10,389 nucleotides of DNA from Candidatus Rokubacteria bacterium RIFCSPLOWO2_02_FULL_72_37 (GCA_001790315.1 MGCE01000022.1:1025-11413); one strand, 5' to 3'; counted from the stretch's first letter, positions 1 through 6,328 are shown. Numbers and translations: made by a program. The notes: generated by a model not told the origin, from the letters alone.

Positions 1-402
1 GTGCCGCCCGCCACCAGCCTGCGACAGCTGGCTCGTGCAACCGGCATCCCCTCGGACACGCTGCAGGCGCTCAACCCGGTCCTGGTGCGCGGGGTCACGC
101 CCCCGGGCGCCAGCTGGCAGCTCAGCATCCCCCGTGACCGGCGCGACCGCGTGCTCGCCGCGCTGGCGCCACGGCCGCCGACGCGCCTCGCGCAGCGGCG
201 CGCGAGCGCGCCGGAGCGGGTTGGCGCGCCGTCGCGGGCGTCGATCGCCGCCGCGGTGCACGTCGTGCGCTCGAACGACACGGTCACCGCGATCGCCAGG
301 CGTTACGGCGTATCGATCACGGACCTCGTCCGCTGGAACGGGCTCGACGTGCCGGACCGGATCCATCCGGGCGACCGCCTGCGGGTCGCCGACCTCCGCT
401 GA
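1..402 (+). CDS. LysM-repeat C-terminus of an MltD-like lytic transglycosylase (5' partial)
   Basis: The 133 visible residues are the C-terminal end of a peptidoglycan-binding protein. Two LysM-like modules can be seen. The first lies at about residues 3-45 (SLRQLARATGIPSDTLQALN, then an aliphatic IPRD end). After a low-complexity Arg/Ala/Pro linker, a clear LysM follows at about residues 86-132 with VVRSNDTVTAIARRYGVS, DLVRWNGL and HPGDRLRV. The first module followed by a linker and a final LysM is the usual tail of MltD-type membrane-bound lytic transglycosylases, which cleave glycan strands in the periplasm. The catalytic domain would lie upstream of the window. The GTG at position 1 is in frame but is very unlikely to be the true start, because the reading frame is open to the window edge and begins inside a domain. 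The TGA stop overlaps the proposed start of the next gene. LysM is certain; the transglycosylase assignment is inference. Confidence 0.8.
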   Translation: MPPATSLRQLARATGIPSDTLQALNPVLVRGVTPPGASWQLSIPRDRRDRVLAALAPRPPTRLAQRRASAPERVGAPSRASIAAAVHVVRSNDTVTAIARRYGVSITDLVRWNGLDVPDRIHPGDRLRVADLR

Positions 403-740
403 AGGTCGCGGTCGAGCTCTTCGCGGTGTTCGCCGCCTACCTGCCCCCGGGCAGCCGGGACGGCGTCGTCGTGCTCGACCTACCCGAGGACGCCACCGTC
501 AGCGACGTCATGCGCCGGCTCGGCATTCCCGCCGACTCGACCCGCGTCGTTCTCGTGAACGGCCACGACGCTGCGCCCGAGCAATCGCTCGCTCCCGACG
601 ACGTGGTCGCCGTCTTCCCGCCGCTGGCGGGCGGCGGTCACGCGCCGGAGGGCGGCGCGCCGCGTGCCGTCTCGACGGTGCCGCGCTCGATCTCGGCGTC
701 GATCGCGGCGCCGAGCAGGAGCACGACGCCGCTCAAGTAG
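399..740 (+). CDS. MoaD/ThiS-family ubiquitin-fold (sulfur-carrier-like) protein with post-diglycine tail
   Basis: The core (residues 2-80) has the beta-grasp layout of MoaD/ThiS proteins: strand KVAVELFAVFAAYLPPG, strand VVVLDLPEDATVSDVMRRLG, then VVLVNGHDA, DDVVAVFPPLAGGG. FPPLAGG is the classic MoaD end, where the last glycine is adenylated and thiocarboxylated to donate sulfur, for example in molybdopterin synthesis. Start choice: the first in-frame GTG (426) would delete most of strand 1. The reading KVAVELFAVF begins directly after a CTG at 399 that overlaps the preceding TGA stop as CTGA, so CTG is proposed as start. No strong Shine-Dalgarno sequence is visible, fitting translational coupling. 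Odd feature: the diglycine (residues 78-80) is not terminal. The frame continues for 33 Ser/Pro/Ala-rich residues to a TAG at 738, antisense to the YihY-family gene. A true sulfur carrier would need this tail removed; otherwise the protein may not be a carrier. The partner E1 or MoaE is not in the window. Confidence 0.75.
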   Translation: MKVAVELFAVFAAYLPPGSRDGVVVLDLPEDATVSDVMRRLGIPADSTRVVLVNGHDAAPEQSLAPDDVVAVFPPLAGGGHAPEGGAPRAVSTVPRSISASIAAPSRSTTPLK

Positions 741-1549
741 AGCCAGAGCATCAAGAGGATCACCCCGCCGATCGAACCGTACGTGGCGTTGTAGTTGCTG
801 AAGTACCGCACGTAGAGCCTGAGCCCATTGGACATCGCGAGCCACGCGAGGAGGGCGAAGGCGGAGCCCGGTGTGACCGAGTGCCACGGGCGTGCCCGTG
901 CGGGGGCGAGGTAGTAGACGAGCGTGATGCCCCCGAGAACGAGCAGAATCAGCACGGGCCACTGCAAGACGTTCCAGACGAACGTGAACAGGGGGCCCAC
1001 GCCGAGCGCGGCGGCGACGATTTCGCCGATGCGGATACCGAAGAACAGCAGGAGCAGCGCCGTCAGCGTGAAGAGCGCGAAGGCGAGGGTGAGCCCGACG
1101 GCCGTGAGTCGGCGACGCCACCAGGAGCGCTCGTCCGCGGCGCCGGCGACGGCGTCGAGCGCGGCCATGATCGACGCCATACCGCTCGAGGCGGCCCACA
1201 GCGCCGCGACGCCTCCGATCGAGAGGAGGCCCCCGCTCGCGCCGCGGACGACCTCCTCGAGGGTGCGGTTGATCAGTGTGGCCGCCGAGCGCGGCATCAC
1301 GCGCCCTGCGTAGCCCATGAGCTGGGGCATCAGATCGGGAAGGGGCAGGAGACCCAGCAGGGCGGTCAGGAACAGCAGGGCGGGGAAGAGCGCGAACAGG
1401 AAGTAGTAGGAGAGGATGGCCGCGCGGTCGGGGATCGCGTGCTCCCACATCCTGCCGTACACCCGGGCGGTGAGGCGTCGCACCGAGAGTCCCCCGAGGC
1501 TCCAGAGGGATGCCGCCGCACGGGAACCCGTCCGCTGCACGGGAGCCAC
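638..1549 (-). CDS. YihY/virulence factor BrkB family inner-membrane protein
   Basis: This 303-residue polytopic protein has about six hydrophobic helices: near residues 43-70 (AILSYYFLFALFPALLFLTA), 108-133, 147-173, 188-215, 225-250 and 258-288. The C-terminal stretch YGSIGGVILLMLWLYLSGVV followed by LLLGAAIDAEIE is the diagnostic signature of the YihY/BrkB family. The early FPALLFLTALLGLLP and the central YYLAPARAR also fit. Length is normal for the family (about 280-330). Older annotations call it ribonuclease BN, a known misassignment; transport or envelope roles have been suggested but no reaction is firmly established. The start is a GTG at 1547-1549, with AGGA about 10 nt upstream on the minus strand. 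It is transcribed away from tRNA-Sec and converges with the MoaD-like gene. Its TGA stop (638-640) falls exactly at the diglycine codons of that gene, so the core coding regions abut without wasted sequence. Confidence 0.9.
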   Translation of the reverse strand: MAPVQRTGSRAAASLWSLGGLSVRRLTARVYGRMWEHAIPDRAAILSYYFLFALFPALLFLTALLGLLPLPDLMPQLMGYAGRVMPRSAATLINRTLEEVVRGASGGLLSIGGVAALWAASSGMASIMAALDAVAGAADERSWWRRRLTAVGLTLAFALFTLTALLLLFFGIRIGEIVAAALGVGPLFTFVWNVLQWPVLILLVLGGITLVYYLAPARARPWHSVTPGSAFALLAWLAMSNGLRLYVRYFSNYNATYGSIGGVILLMLWLYLSGVVLLLGAAIDAEIERGTVETARGAPPSGA

Positions 1550-1590
1550 GTCGCGCCTATCCTAGCAGCAGCCCCCCGGCACGGGTCAGG

Positions 1591-1618
1591 TTTCGCCCGC
1601 GACGGGTGGTGGTACACT
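1591..1618 (+). promoter_or_regulatory. Candidate sigma70-type promoter of tRNA-Sec
   Basis: TACACT at 1613-1618 is a reasonable -10 box (TATAAT consensus). A weak -35 candidate, TTTCGC at 1591-1596, lies 16 bp upstream. Transcription would start near 1625, giving a leader of about 25 nt before the mature 5' end of tRNA-Sec at 1650. This is the only long non-coding stretch before the plus-strand gene run, which supports a promoter here. The -35 match is poor, so only the -10 element carries weight. Confidence 0.4.
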
Positions 1619-1649
1619 CAGAGAGCTTTTCCGAAGCGTAGTTAGCCAC

Positions 1650-1747
1650 GGAAGCGTCTAGGAACCCGGTGGGCCTCCCGGACTTCAAATCCGGTGGACC
1701 GTTCTAGACAAACGGTCGATGGGTTCGACTCCCATACGCTTCCGCCA
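1650..1747 (+). tRNA. selC: tRNA-Sec (anticodon UCA), CCA encoded
   Basis: This gene folds as a bacterial selenocysteine tRNA of 98 nt including the encoded CCA (1745-1747). The acceptor stem has 8 bp, GGAAGCGT (1650-1657) with ACGCTTCC (1736-1743), then discriminator G1744. The anticodon stem CCGGA/TCCGG (1678-1682, 1690-1694) encloses loop CTTCAAA with anticodon TCA (1685-1687), which reads UGA. The long variable arm is a perfect 7-bp stem, GACCGTT/AACGGTC (1697-1703, 1711-1717). The T-arm is 5 bp, ATGGG/CCCAT, with loop TTCGACT. The 8+5 acceptor/T-stem geometry, long variable arm and UCA anticodon are the hallmarks of the substrate of SerRS, SelA and SelB, and selA and selB lie 1.3 kb downstream. 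The D-arm (1660-1676) is imperfect: AGG/CCT pairs outside and CC/GG inside around a CGGT loop, with an A-G mismatch and an extra A between. The DUF3105 start codon lies 12 nt after the CCA end. Confidence 0.97.
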
Positions 1748-1758
1748 CGAGGAGAACG
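1748..1758 (+). promoter_or_regulatory. tRNA-mRNA junction with Shine-Dalgarno for the DUF3105 gene
   Basis: Only 11 nt separate the tRNA-Sec CCA end from the ATG at 1759, and they contain a strong Shine-Dalgarno sequence (GAGGAG at 1749-1754, 4 nt before the start). There is no room for a separate promoter or terminator. The DUF3105 mRNA is therefore probably part of the tRNA-Sec primary transcript, and 3' processing of the tRNA would leave an mRNA with an 11-nt leader. Confidence 0.6.
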
Positions 1759-2289
1759 ATGGCGAAGCGGAGCCGCAAGCCCGAGACGCGAGGCGTGTCG
1801 CGCCGCGGGGGGCTGGCCGTCGCCTCCGCCGCGGCGGTCGTCGTCGCGGCGGTCGTTGGCTGGTTCGCCTACCGGGCCGTGGCCGACCTGCCGGGTGTGC
1901 GGCTACCCGACCAGGGCAACCTCCACGTCGCGACCGAGACGTCACCCCACGAGCCGTACAACTCCGATCCCCCGACGTCGGGTCCGCACCTGCCCCACAT
2001 CGCGCCCTGGGGGGTCCACACGCGGCCGATCCCGCGCGAGCTCCAGGTGCACAATCTCGAGGACGGCGGCGTGGTCGTGCAGTACAGCTGCGACTGCCCC
2101 GACGTCGTCGAGAAGCTCGGCGCGATCGTCCGGCGCTACGATCGGCAGGTGATCCTCGCGCCGTACCCGGGCATGGCGTCCAGGATCGCGCTGACCGCAT
2201 GGACGCGGATCGACACGATGAACGAGCTCGACGAGGCGCGCGTCGTCCGTTTCGTCGAGACCTACCGTGGGATCGACCACCACAGGTAG
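1759..2289 (+). CDS. DUF3105 domain protein, N-terminally membrane anchored
   Basis: The protein has 176 residues. A short basic N-terminus (KRSRKPETR) is followed by one hydrophobic helix at about residues 19-41, so the rest is probably held outside the inner membrane. The remaining part matches the DUF3105 pattern: EPYNSDPPTSGPHLPHIAPW, then WGVHTRP, then VHNLEDGGVVVQYSCDCPD, and a C-terminal AWTRIDTMNELDEARVVRFV ending in TYRGIDHH. The family has no established biochemical function. The conserved His residues (GPHLPH, VHNLE) and here a Cys-Asp-Cys suggest metal or redox chemistry, but that is speculation. The start is ATG with a strong Shine-Dalgarno sequence directly behind tRNA-Sec. The end overlaps the next gene by 23 nt, indicating cotranscription. 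No in-frame UGA or SECIS-like arrangement was noticed, so it is not called a selenoprotein despite its place in a sel locus. Confidence 0.85.
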   Translation: MAKRSRKPETRGVSRRGGLAVASAAAVVVAAVVGWFAYRAVADLPGVRLPDQGNLHVATETSPHEPYNSDPPTSGPHLPHIAPWGVHTRPIPRELQVHNLEDGGVVVQYSCDCPDVVEKLGAIVRRYDRQVILAPYPGMASRIALTAWTRIDTMNELDEARVVRFVETYRGIDHHR

Positions 2290-2755
2290 GTTCGCGCTCG
2301 CCGGCGTCGGCGCGCTCGTGCTCGCCGGGTGCGGCGGTCTCTACGTGTCGCCGCTGGCGCCGCCCCCCTACCGCGCGGAGGTCCCCGCCGCGTACGAGCG
2401 GACGTGGACCGCGCTCGTGCGTGCGCTGGCCAGGGAGAACGTACCCCTGCGTGCGATCGCGCGCGACTCGGGCGTGATCGCGTCCGACGACTTCGTGGCG
2501 CCGATCGGCGTGTACGCCGACTGCGGCCGGATCGGCGACGACCGCCTGGAAGGCGAGGCGCTCGCGACCTTCACGATCTTCGTCGAGCGCGACGGCCGGG
2601 CGACGCAGGTCCAGATCAACGCCAAGATGCGCACGCAGGCGCACCGCAAGGGCACGAGCGGCACCCTGCGGTCGACACCGGTCTACCAGTGCGCTTCCAC
2701 CGGCCGGTTCGAAGCGAACCTCCTCGACGCCGTGCGTGATCTCGTGAGGGATTGA
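2267..2755 (+). CDS. Small envelope lipoprotein, possibly BamC/NlpB-like
   Basis: This 162-residue protein starts at a GTG that overlaps the end of the DUF3105 gene by 23 nt. Residues 8-21 form a short signal peptide that ends in a lipobox, LAGC, with Cys22 as the lipidated residue. The mature protein continues YVSPLAPPPYRAEV, then AAYERTWTALVRALARENVP and AIARDSGVIASDDF, a pattern of a helix followed by a strand (about residues 42-75) seen in BamC-like lipoproteins that test the effect of residual substitutions in a two-layer fold. The C-terminal part contains TFTIFVERDGRATQVQINAK followed by YQCASTGRFEANLLDAV. The lipid anchor is well supported; family membership is a guess, and no enzyme motif is visible. 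It sits four nt before the GTG of the next small gene, consistent with one operon running from tRNA-Sec to selB. Confidence 0.8.
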   Translation: MGSTTTGRFALAGVGALVLAGCGGLYVSPLAPPPYRAEVPAAYERTWTALVRALARENVPLRAIARDSGVIASDDFVAPIGVYADCGRIGDDRLEGEALATFTIFVERDGRATQVQINAKMRTQAHRKGTSGTLRSTPVYQCASTGRFEANLLDAVRDLVRD

Positions 2756-2758
2756 GCC

Positions 2759-3043
2759 GTGCCCTCGCGCCTGGCCGATCTCATCCGCAAAGCGCGCCGG
2801 CTCGCCGCCGAGCGTGACCGGCTCATCGACGGCCTCGCCCAGGACTGGGCGCGCGCCCTTCGCGGGCAGGGGCTGTCGGCCGCGGACCTCGACGAGCTGT
2901 GGGCCGGGCTCATGGAGGATGCGGTGCGGCGGGGAAACGAGCTCGTCGAGGGCAAGTGGACCGTGCAGGCGTGGCGGCACGAGGCGAAGGAGGTGGTCGC
3001 CCGCGTCCGCCAGAAGGTCGAGGCCGAGCTCCGTGAGGGCTGA
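2759..3043 (+). CDS. Uncharacterised 94-residue helical protein overlapping selA
   Basis: I do not recognise a family. The 94 residues have no signal peptide or membrane helix and look entirely alpha-helical and highly charged: LADLIRKARRLAAERDRLID, AQDWARALRGQGLSAADLDE, LWAGLMEDAVRRGNELVEGK and AWRHEAKEVVARVRQKVEAE. The GTG start at 2759 is preceded by GAGGG (2746-2750) at an 8-nt spacing, and the upstream gene stops 3 nt earlier (2755). The 3' end overlaps the selA start at 3033 by 11 nt, so translation of the two is probably coupled. The codon pattern (strong GC at third positions) matches the neighbours, supporting a real gene. Its position immediately upstream of selA makes a role with selenium transfer or the Sec cassette possible, but nothing in the sequence demonstrates it. 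Confidence 0.75.
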   Translation: MPSRLADLIRKARRLAAERDRLIDGLAQDWARALRGQGLSAADLDELWAGLMEDAVRRGNELVEGKWTVQAWRHEAKEVVARVRQKVEAELREG

Positions 3044-4430
3044 CGCCGCGGCGCTCCGCGCGCTCCCGTCCGTCGACCAGGTCCTGCGCAGGCTCGCGGA
3101 TCGTGTGGAACTGGCGCAGGTGTCGCGCGCGCGCCTCGCCGCGCTCGTCCGCGAGACACTCGCCGCCGAGCGTCAGCGCGTGGTCGCGGAGCAGGGCGTC
3201 CCCGCCGACGCCGAGGCGCTCGCCGCCCGCGTCGTGGCGCGCGTCGAGCGCGTGGGCCTGTTTTCGCTCCGCCCCCTGATCAACGCGACCGGCGTGGTGC
3301 TCCACACGAATCTCGGGCGCGCGCTGCTGAGCCGCCAGGCGCGGGAGCGCCTGGCCGCGGTCGCCTCCGCCTACTCGAACCTCGAGCTCGACCTCGCCAC
3401 CAAGGAGCGCGGCTCGCGGTACAGCCACGTCGAGGCGCTGCTCCGGCGGCTCACCGGCGCCGCGGACGCCCTGGTCGTCAACAACAACGCCGCCGCCGTG
3501 CTGCTCGCGCTCGAGACGCTCGCCCACGGCAGGGAAGTGGTCGTTTCGCGGGGCGAGCTCATCGAAATCGGAGGCGAGTTCCGGATCCCGGACATCATGC
3601 TCCGCAGCGGCGCGGTGCTCCGCGAGGTGGGGACGACCAACCGCACGCATCTGCGCGACTACGCGCAGGCGATCGGGCCGGACACAGGGCTCCTGCTCAA
3701 GGTCCACACATCGAACTACCGCGTCGTCGGCTTCACCGCGGCCGTCGCGTCCCGGGAGCTCGCGGAGCTCGGACGCGAGCGGGGCATCCCGGTCATGGAA
3801 GACCTCGGGTCGGGGTCGCTCGTCGACCTGCGGCCGTACGGCTTCCCGCACGAGCCGACGGTGCAGGAAACGGTGGCGGCGGGCGTGGACCTCGTCTCGT
3901 TCTCCGGCGACAAGCTGCTCGGCGGGCCCCAGGCCGGCATCGTGGTCGGCCGGAGCGAGGTCGTCGCACGGCTGAAGAAGAACCCGTGGAATCGGGCGCT
4001 CCGGATCGACAAGTTCACGATCGCCGCGCTCGAGGCGACGCTCTGCGCGTACGAGGCCGGCACCGCGCTCCGGACGGTGCCGACGCTCGCGATGCTGACC
4101 GAGCCGCTGGCGGCCGTCCGGCGCCGCGCGCGGGGGGTGCTGCGGCGTCTCCCGGCCGCCGTCCGCGAGCGCCTCGCGGCCCGCATCGCCGAGGACCGCG
4201 CCCAGGTCGGCGGCGGCGCGCTGCCCACCGTCGAGCTGCCGACGGCGGGGGTGGTGGCCGGCGCGAGCCCGGAGGCCGCGCGACGGCTCGACGCCCTTCT
4301 GCGCGCCGGCGACCCGCCGGTCGTCGCGCGGCTGGTGGACGACCGGATCTTCCTCGACTGCCGCACCGTGCTGGCGGGCCAGGTCGCGGACCTCGCCCGC
4401 CGGCTCGCCGCGGCCGCGTCCGAGCTGTGA
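3033..4430 (+). CDS. selA: L-seryl-tRNA(Sec) selenium transferase
   Basis: SelA is a PLP enzyme that converts Ser-tRNA-Sec to Sec-tRNA-Sec using selenophosphate. From the GTG at 3033 it has 465 residues, normal for the family. Landmarks: an N-terminal helical domain beginning ALRALPSVDQVLRRLADRV (tRNA binding in SelA); then RPLINATGVVLHTNLGRALL, LELDLATKERGSRYSHVEAL, VVNNNAAAVLLALETLA, RGELIEIGGEFRIPDIM, LREVGTTNRTHLRDY, LKVHTSNYRVVGF and EDLGSGSLVDL. The PLP lysine is in SFSGDKLLGGPQAGI; with this start it is Lys294, almost identical in position to the family reference (Lys295 in E. coli). An open frame extends further upstream to 2814, but the extra residues are the shadow of the small gene, and SelA homology begins at about 3033. 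A GAGG at 3020-3023 may serve as ribosome binding site. The TGA stop overlaps the selB GTG by 4 nt (GTGA). Confidence 0.98.
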   Translation: MRADAAALRALPSVDQVLRRLADRVELAQVSRARLAALVRETLAAERQRVVAEQGVPADAEALAARVVARVERVGLFSLRPLINATGVVLHTNLGRALLSRQARERLAAVASAYSNLELDLATKERGSRYSHVEALLRRLTGAADALVVNNNAAAVLLALETLAHGREVVVSRGELIEIGGEFRIPDIMLRSGAVLREVGTTNRTHLRDYAQAIGPDTGLLLKVHTSNYRVVGFTAAVASRELAELGRERGIPVMEDLGSGSLVDLRPYGFPHEPTVQETVAAGVDLVSFSGDKLLGGPQAGIVVGRSEVVARLKKNPWNRALRIDKFTIAALEATLCAYEAGTALRTVPTLAMLTEPLAAVRRRARGVLRRLPAAVRERLAARIAEDRAQVGGGALPTVELPTAGVVAGASPEAARRLDALLRAGDPPVVARLVDDRIFLDCRTVLAGQVADLARRLAAAASEL

Positions 4431-6328
4431 AGCACGTCGTCGTCGGTACCGCCGGGCACATCGACCACGGCAAGACCTCGCTCGTGCGAGCGCTCACCGG
4501 GATCGACACCGACCGTCTGCCGGAGGAGAAGGCGCGTGGCATCACGATCGACCTCGGATTCGCCTTCCTCGAGGAGCCGGGAGGGCTGACGATCGAGATC
4601 GTCGACGTGCCCGGCCACGAGCGCTTCGTCAAGAACATGCTCGCCGGCGTCGGCGGCATCGACCTGGCGATGCTGATCATCGCCGCCGACGAGGGCGTCA
4701 TGCCGCAGACCCGCGAGCACCTCGCGATCTGCTCGCTGCTTCACATCAGGACGGGCCTCGTCGTGCTGACCAAGGCCGATCTCGTCGAGCCCGAATGGCT
4801 CGAGTTGGTCCGCGACGACGTGGCGGGCCTGGTGCGCGGCACGTTCCTCGAGGGCGCGCCCATCGTCGCCGCGTCGGCCAAGACGGGGGAGGGGTTGACC
4901 GAGGTCCGCGCCGCGCTGCGGACGCTCGCCGAAGCCGTCCCGGCGCGCGTGACCGACCAGCTCCCCCGGTTGCCGATCGACCGCGTGTTCACGGTGAGGG
5001 GCTTCGGCACCGTCGTCACCGGCACGCTCGCCGCCGGGCGGCTCGCGGTGGACGACCGCGTCCAGGTCTATCCGAAGGGGATCGAGGCGAAGATCCGCGG
5101 GTTGCAGGCGCACGGGCGCCCGGTCGAGCGGGCGCTCGCCGGTCAGCGCACGGCGGTGAACCTCCAGGGGGTCGAGCGCGCGTCGATCGAGCGGGGCGAC
5201 GTCGTCGCGCTGGCCGGCACCCTCGTGCCGACGCACCTCGCCGACGGCACGCTCGAGCTCTTGAAGGACGCGCCACGCGCGGTGCGGACGCGGACCCGCG
5301 TGCGCTTCCACGTGGGCACGAGCGAGCTGATGGCGCGGGTGCTCCTGCTGGACCGCGTGGAGCTCGAGCCCGGCGAGAACGCGCTGGCGCGCTTCCGGCT
5401 CGAGGCGCCGCTCGTGGCGTTGCCGGGGGACCGGTTCGTCGTCCGCTCGTACTCGCCGATCGTGACGATCGGGGGCGGCACGCTGCTCGACGTGGACCCG
5501 CCGCGCTTCAAGCGCAAGGCCCCGGCGCTCGTGGCCCACCTCACCCTGCTCCAGCGGGGAAGCGCCGAGGAGGTGCTCGAGGAGCACGTGCGCCACGTGG
5601 GTGCCGTCGGGGTCCGGTTGGCCGCGCTCTCCGGTCGCGTGCCCTTCGGCCCCGAGCAGCTCCGCGGACTCCTCGAGCGCCTCCAGGCGGCGGGCCGCGT
5701 GCTCCCGGTGGACCGCGACTGGTTTCTCCACCCCGACGCGTTCGCCCGGCTCAAGGCGCAGGTGCTCGCGGCGCTGGAAGCCTTCCACCGTGCCAACCCG
5801 CTCCGGTCCGGGATGTCGCGCGAGGAGCTCCGCGGGCGCGCGGGGGCGCCCGACGAGCGGGTGTTCGCGTTCCTGCTCGCGACGCTCGATGCCGAGGGGG
5901 TCGTCCGGACCGAGCGCGACAAGGTGCGCCTCGCCTCCCACGAGGTGCGGCTCTCCGCCGACCAGCAGCGCGTGGTGGATCGCCTGGAGGAGCAGTTCCG
6001 GCTCGCCGCGGCGGCGCCCCCGAGCCCCGAGGAGGCGCTCGGCCGCGCCGGCGTTCCGGGCGACGCAGAGCACGAGCTCTTCCAGTGGCTCGTCCAGTCG
6101 GGCAGGCTCGTGCGTGTCAAAGAGTCGCTCTTCTTCCACGCCCGGGCCCTGGACGCCATCCAGGACAAGCTCGTGGCGATGCTGCGGGAGCGCAAGGAGA
6201 TCGGCCCGGCGGACATCAAGGACCTCCTCGGCATCTCACGCAAGTACGCCATTCCCCTCCTCGAGTTCTTCGACCAGCGGCGGGTGACGACCCGGGTCGG
6301 CGAGCGGCGGGTCTTGCGCGGCCCATAG
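4427..6328 (+). CDS. selB: Selenocysteine-specific translation elongation factor SelB
   Basis: SelB brings Sec-tRNA-Sec to UGA codons marked by a SECIS hairpin. The 633-residue product has an EF-Tu-like GTPase domain: G1 GTAGHIDHGKTS (residues 7-18), G2 GITIDLGFAFL, G3 DVPGHE (60-65), G4 TKAD (115-118), G5 SAKTGEG (150-156). Beta-barrel domains 2 and 3 follow (DRVFTVRGFGTVVTGTLAAG; then LDRVELEPGENALARFRLEA and DRFVVRSYSPIVTIGGGTLL). The C-terminal third consists of winged-helix modules that bind the SECIS RNA, ending in IGPADIKDLLGISRKYAIPL followed by LEFFDQRRVTTRVG. All parts are intact and the length is close to E. coli SelB (614). The GTG at 4427 was chosen because it begins right at MKHVVVGTAGH and overlaps the selA stop by 4 nt, the typical coupled arrangement. 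A longer open frame upstream is a shadow of selA. Confidence 0.98.
   Translation: MKHVVVGTAGHIDHGKTSLVRALTGIDTDRLPEEKARGITIDLGFAFLEEPGGLTIEIVDVPGHERFVKNMLAGVGGIDLAMLIIAADEGVMPQTREHLAICSLLHIRTGLVVLTKADLVEPEWLELVRDDVAGLVRGTFLEGAPIVAASAKTGEGLTEVRAALRTLAEAVPARVTDQLPRLPIDRVFTVRGFGTVVTGTLAAGRLAVDDRVQVYPKGIEAKIRGLQAHGRPVERALAGQRTAVNLQGVERASIERGDVVALAGTLVPTHLADGTLELLKDAPRAVRTRTRVRFHVGTSELMARVLLLDRVELEPGENALARFRLEAPLVALPGDRFVVRSYSPIVTIGGGTLLDVDPPRFKRKAPALVAHLTLLQRGSAEEVLEEHVRHVGAVGVRLAALSGRVPFGPEQLRGLLERLQAAGRVLPVDRDWFLHPDAFARLKAQVLAALEAFHRANPLRSGMSREELRGRAGAPDERVFAFLLATLDAEGVVRTERDKVRLASHEVRLSADQQRVVDRLEEQFRLAAAAPPSPEEALGRAGVPGDAEHELFQWLVQSGRLVRVKESLFFHARALDAIQDKLVAMLRERKEIGPADIKDLLGISRKYAIPLLEFFDQRRVTTRVGERRVLRGP

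Noticed and set aside
618..637. Hairpin CCGCCG/CGGCGG as a terminator between the convergent genes
   Set aside because: It has no T-run on either strand and is fully explained by the coding sequence for Pro-Leu-Ala-Gly-Gly-Gly.
35..1645. 536-residue open frame on the plus strand
   Set aside because: It crosses the LysM, MoaD-like and YihY-family genes in a different frame, and its sequence is low-complexity Arg/Glu/Gly; the family evidence supports the other frames.
2083..2103. DUF3105 CDC motif as a selenoprotein or redox site
   Set aside because: No in-frame TGA is present in the gene, and a CxC pair alone does not establish a redox function.
4422..4432. selA TGA stop as a recoded Sec codon
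   Set aside because: The TGA overlaps the selB start exactly, SelA has its normal length, and the frame beyond does not resemble a SelA extension.
3716..6139. 807-residue open frame on the minus strand opposite selA/selB
   Set aside because: It is a compositional shadow of two well-identified genes and contains no recognisable motif.
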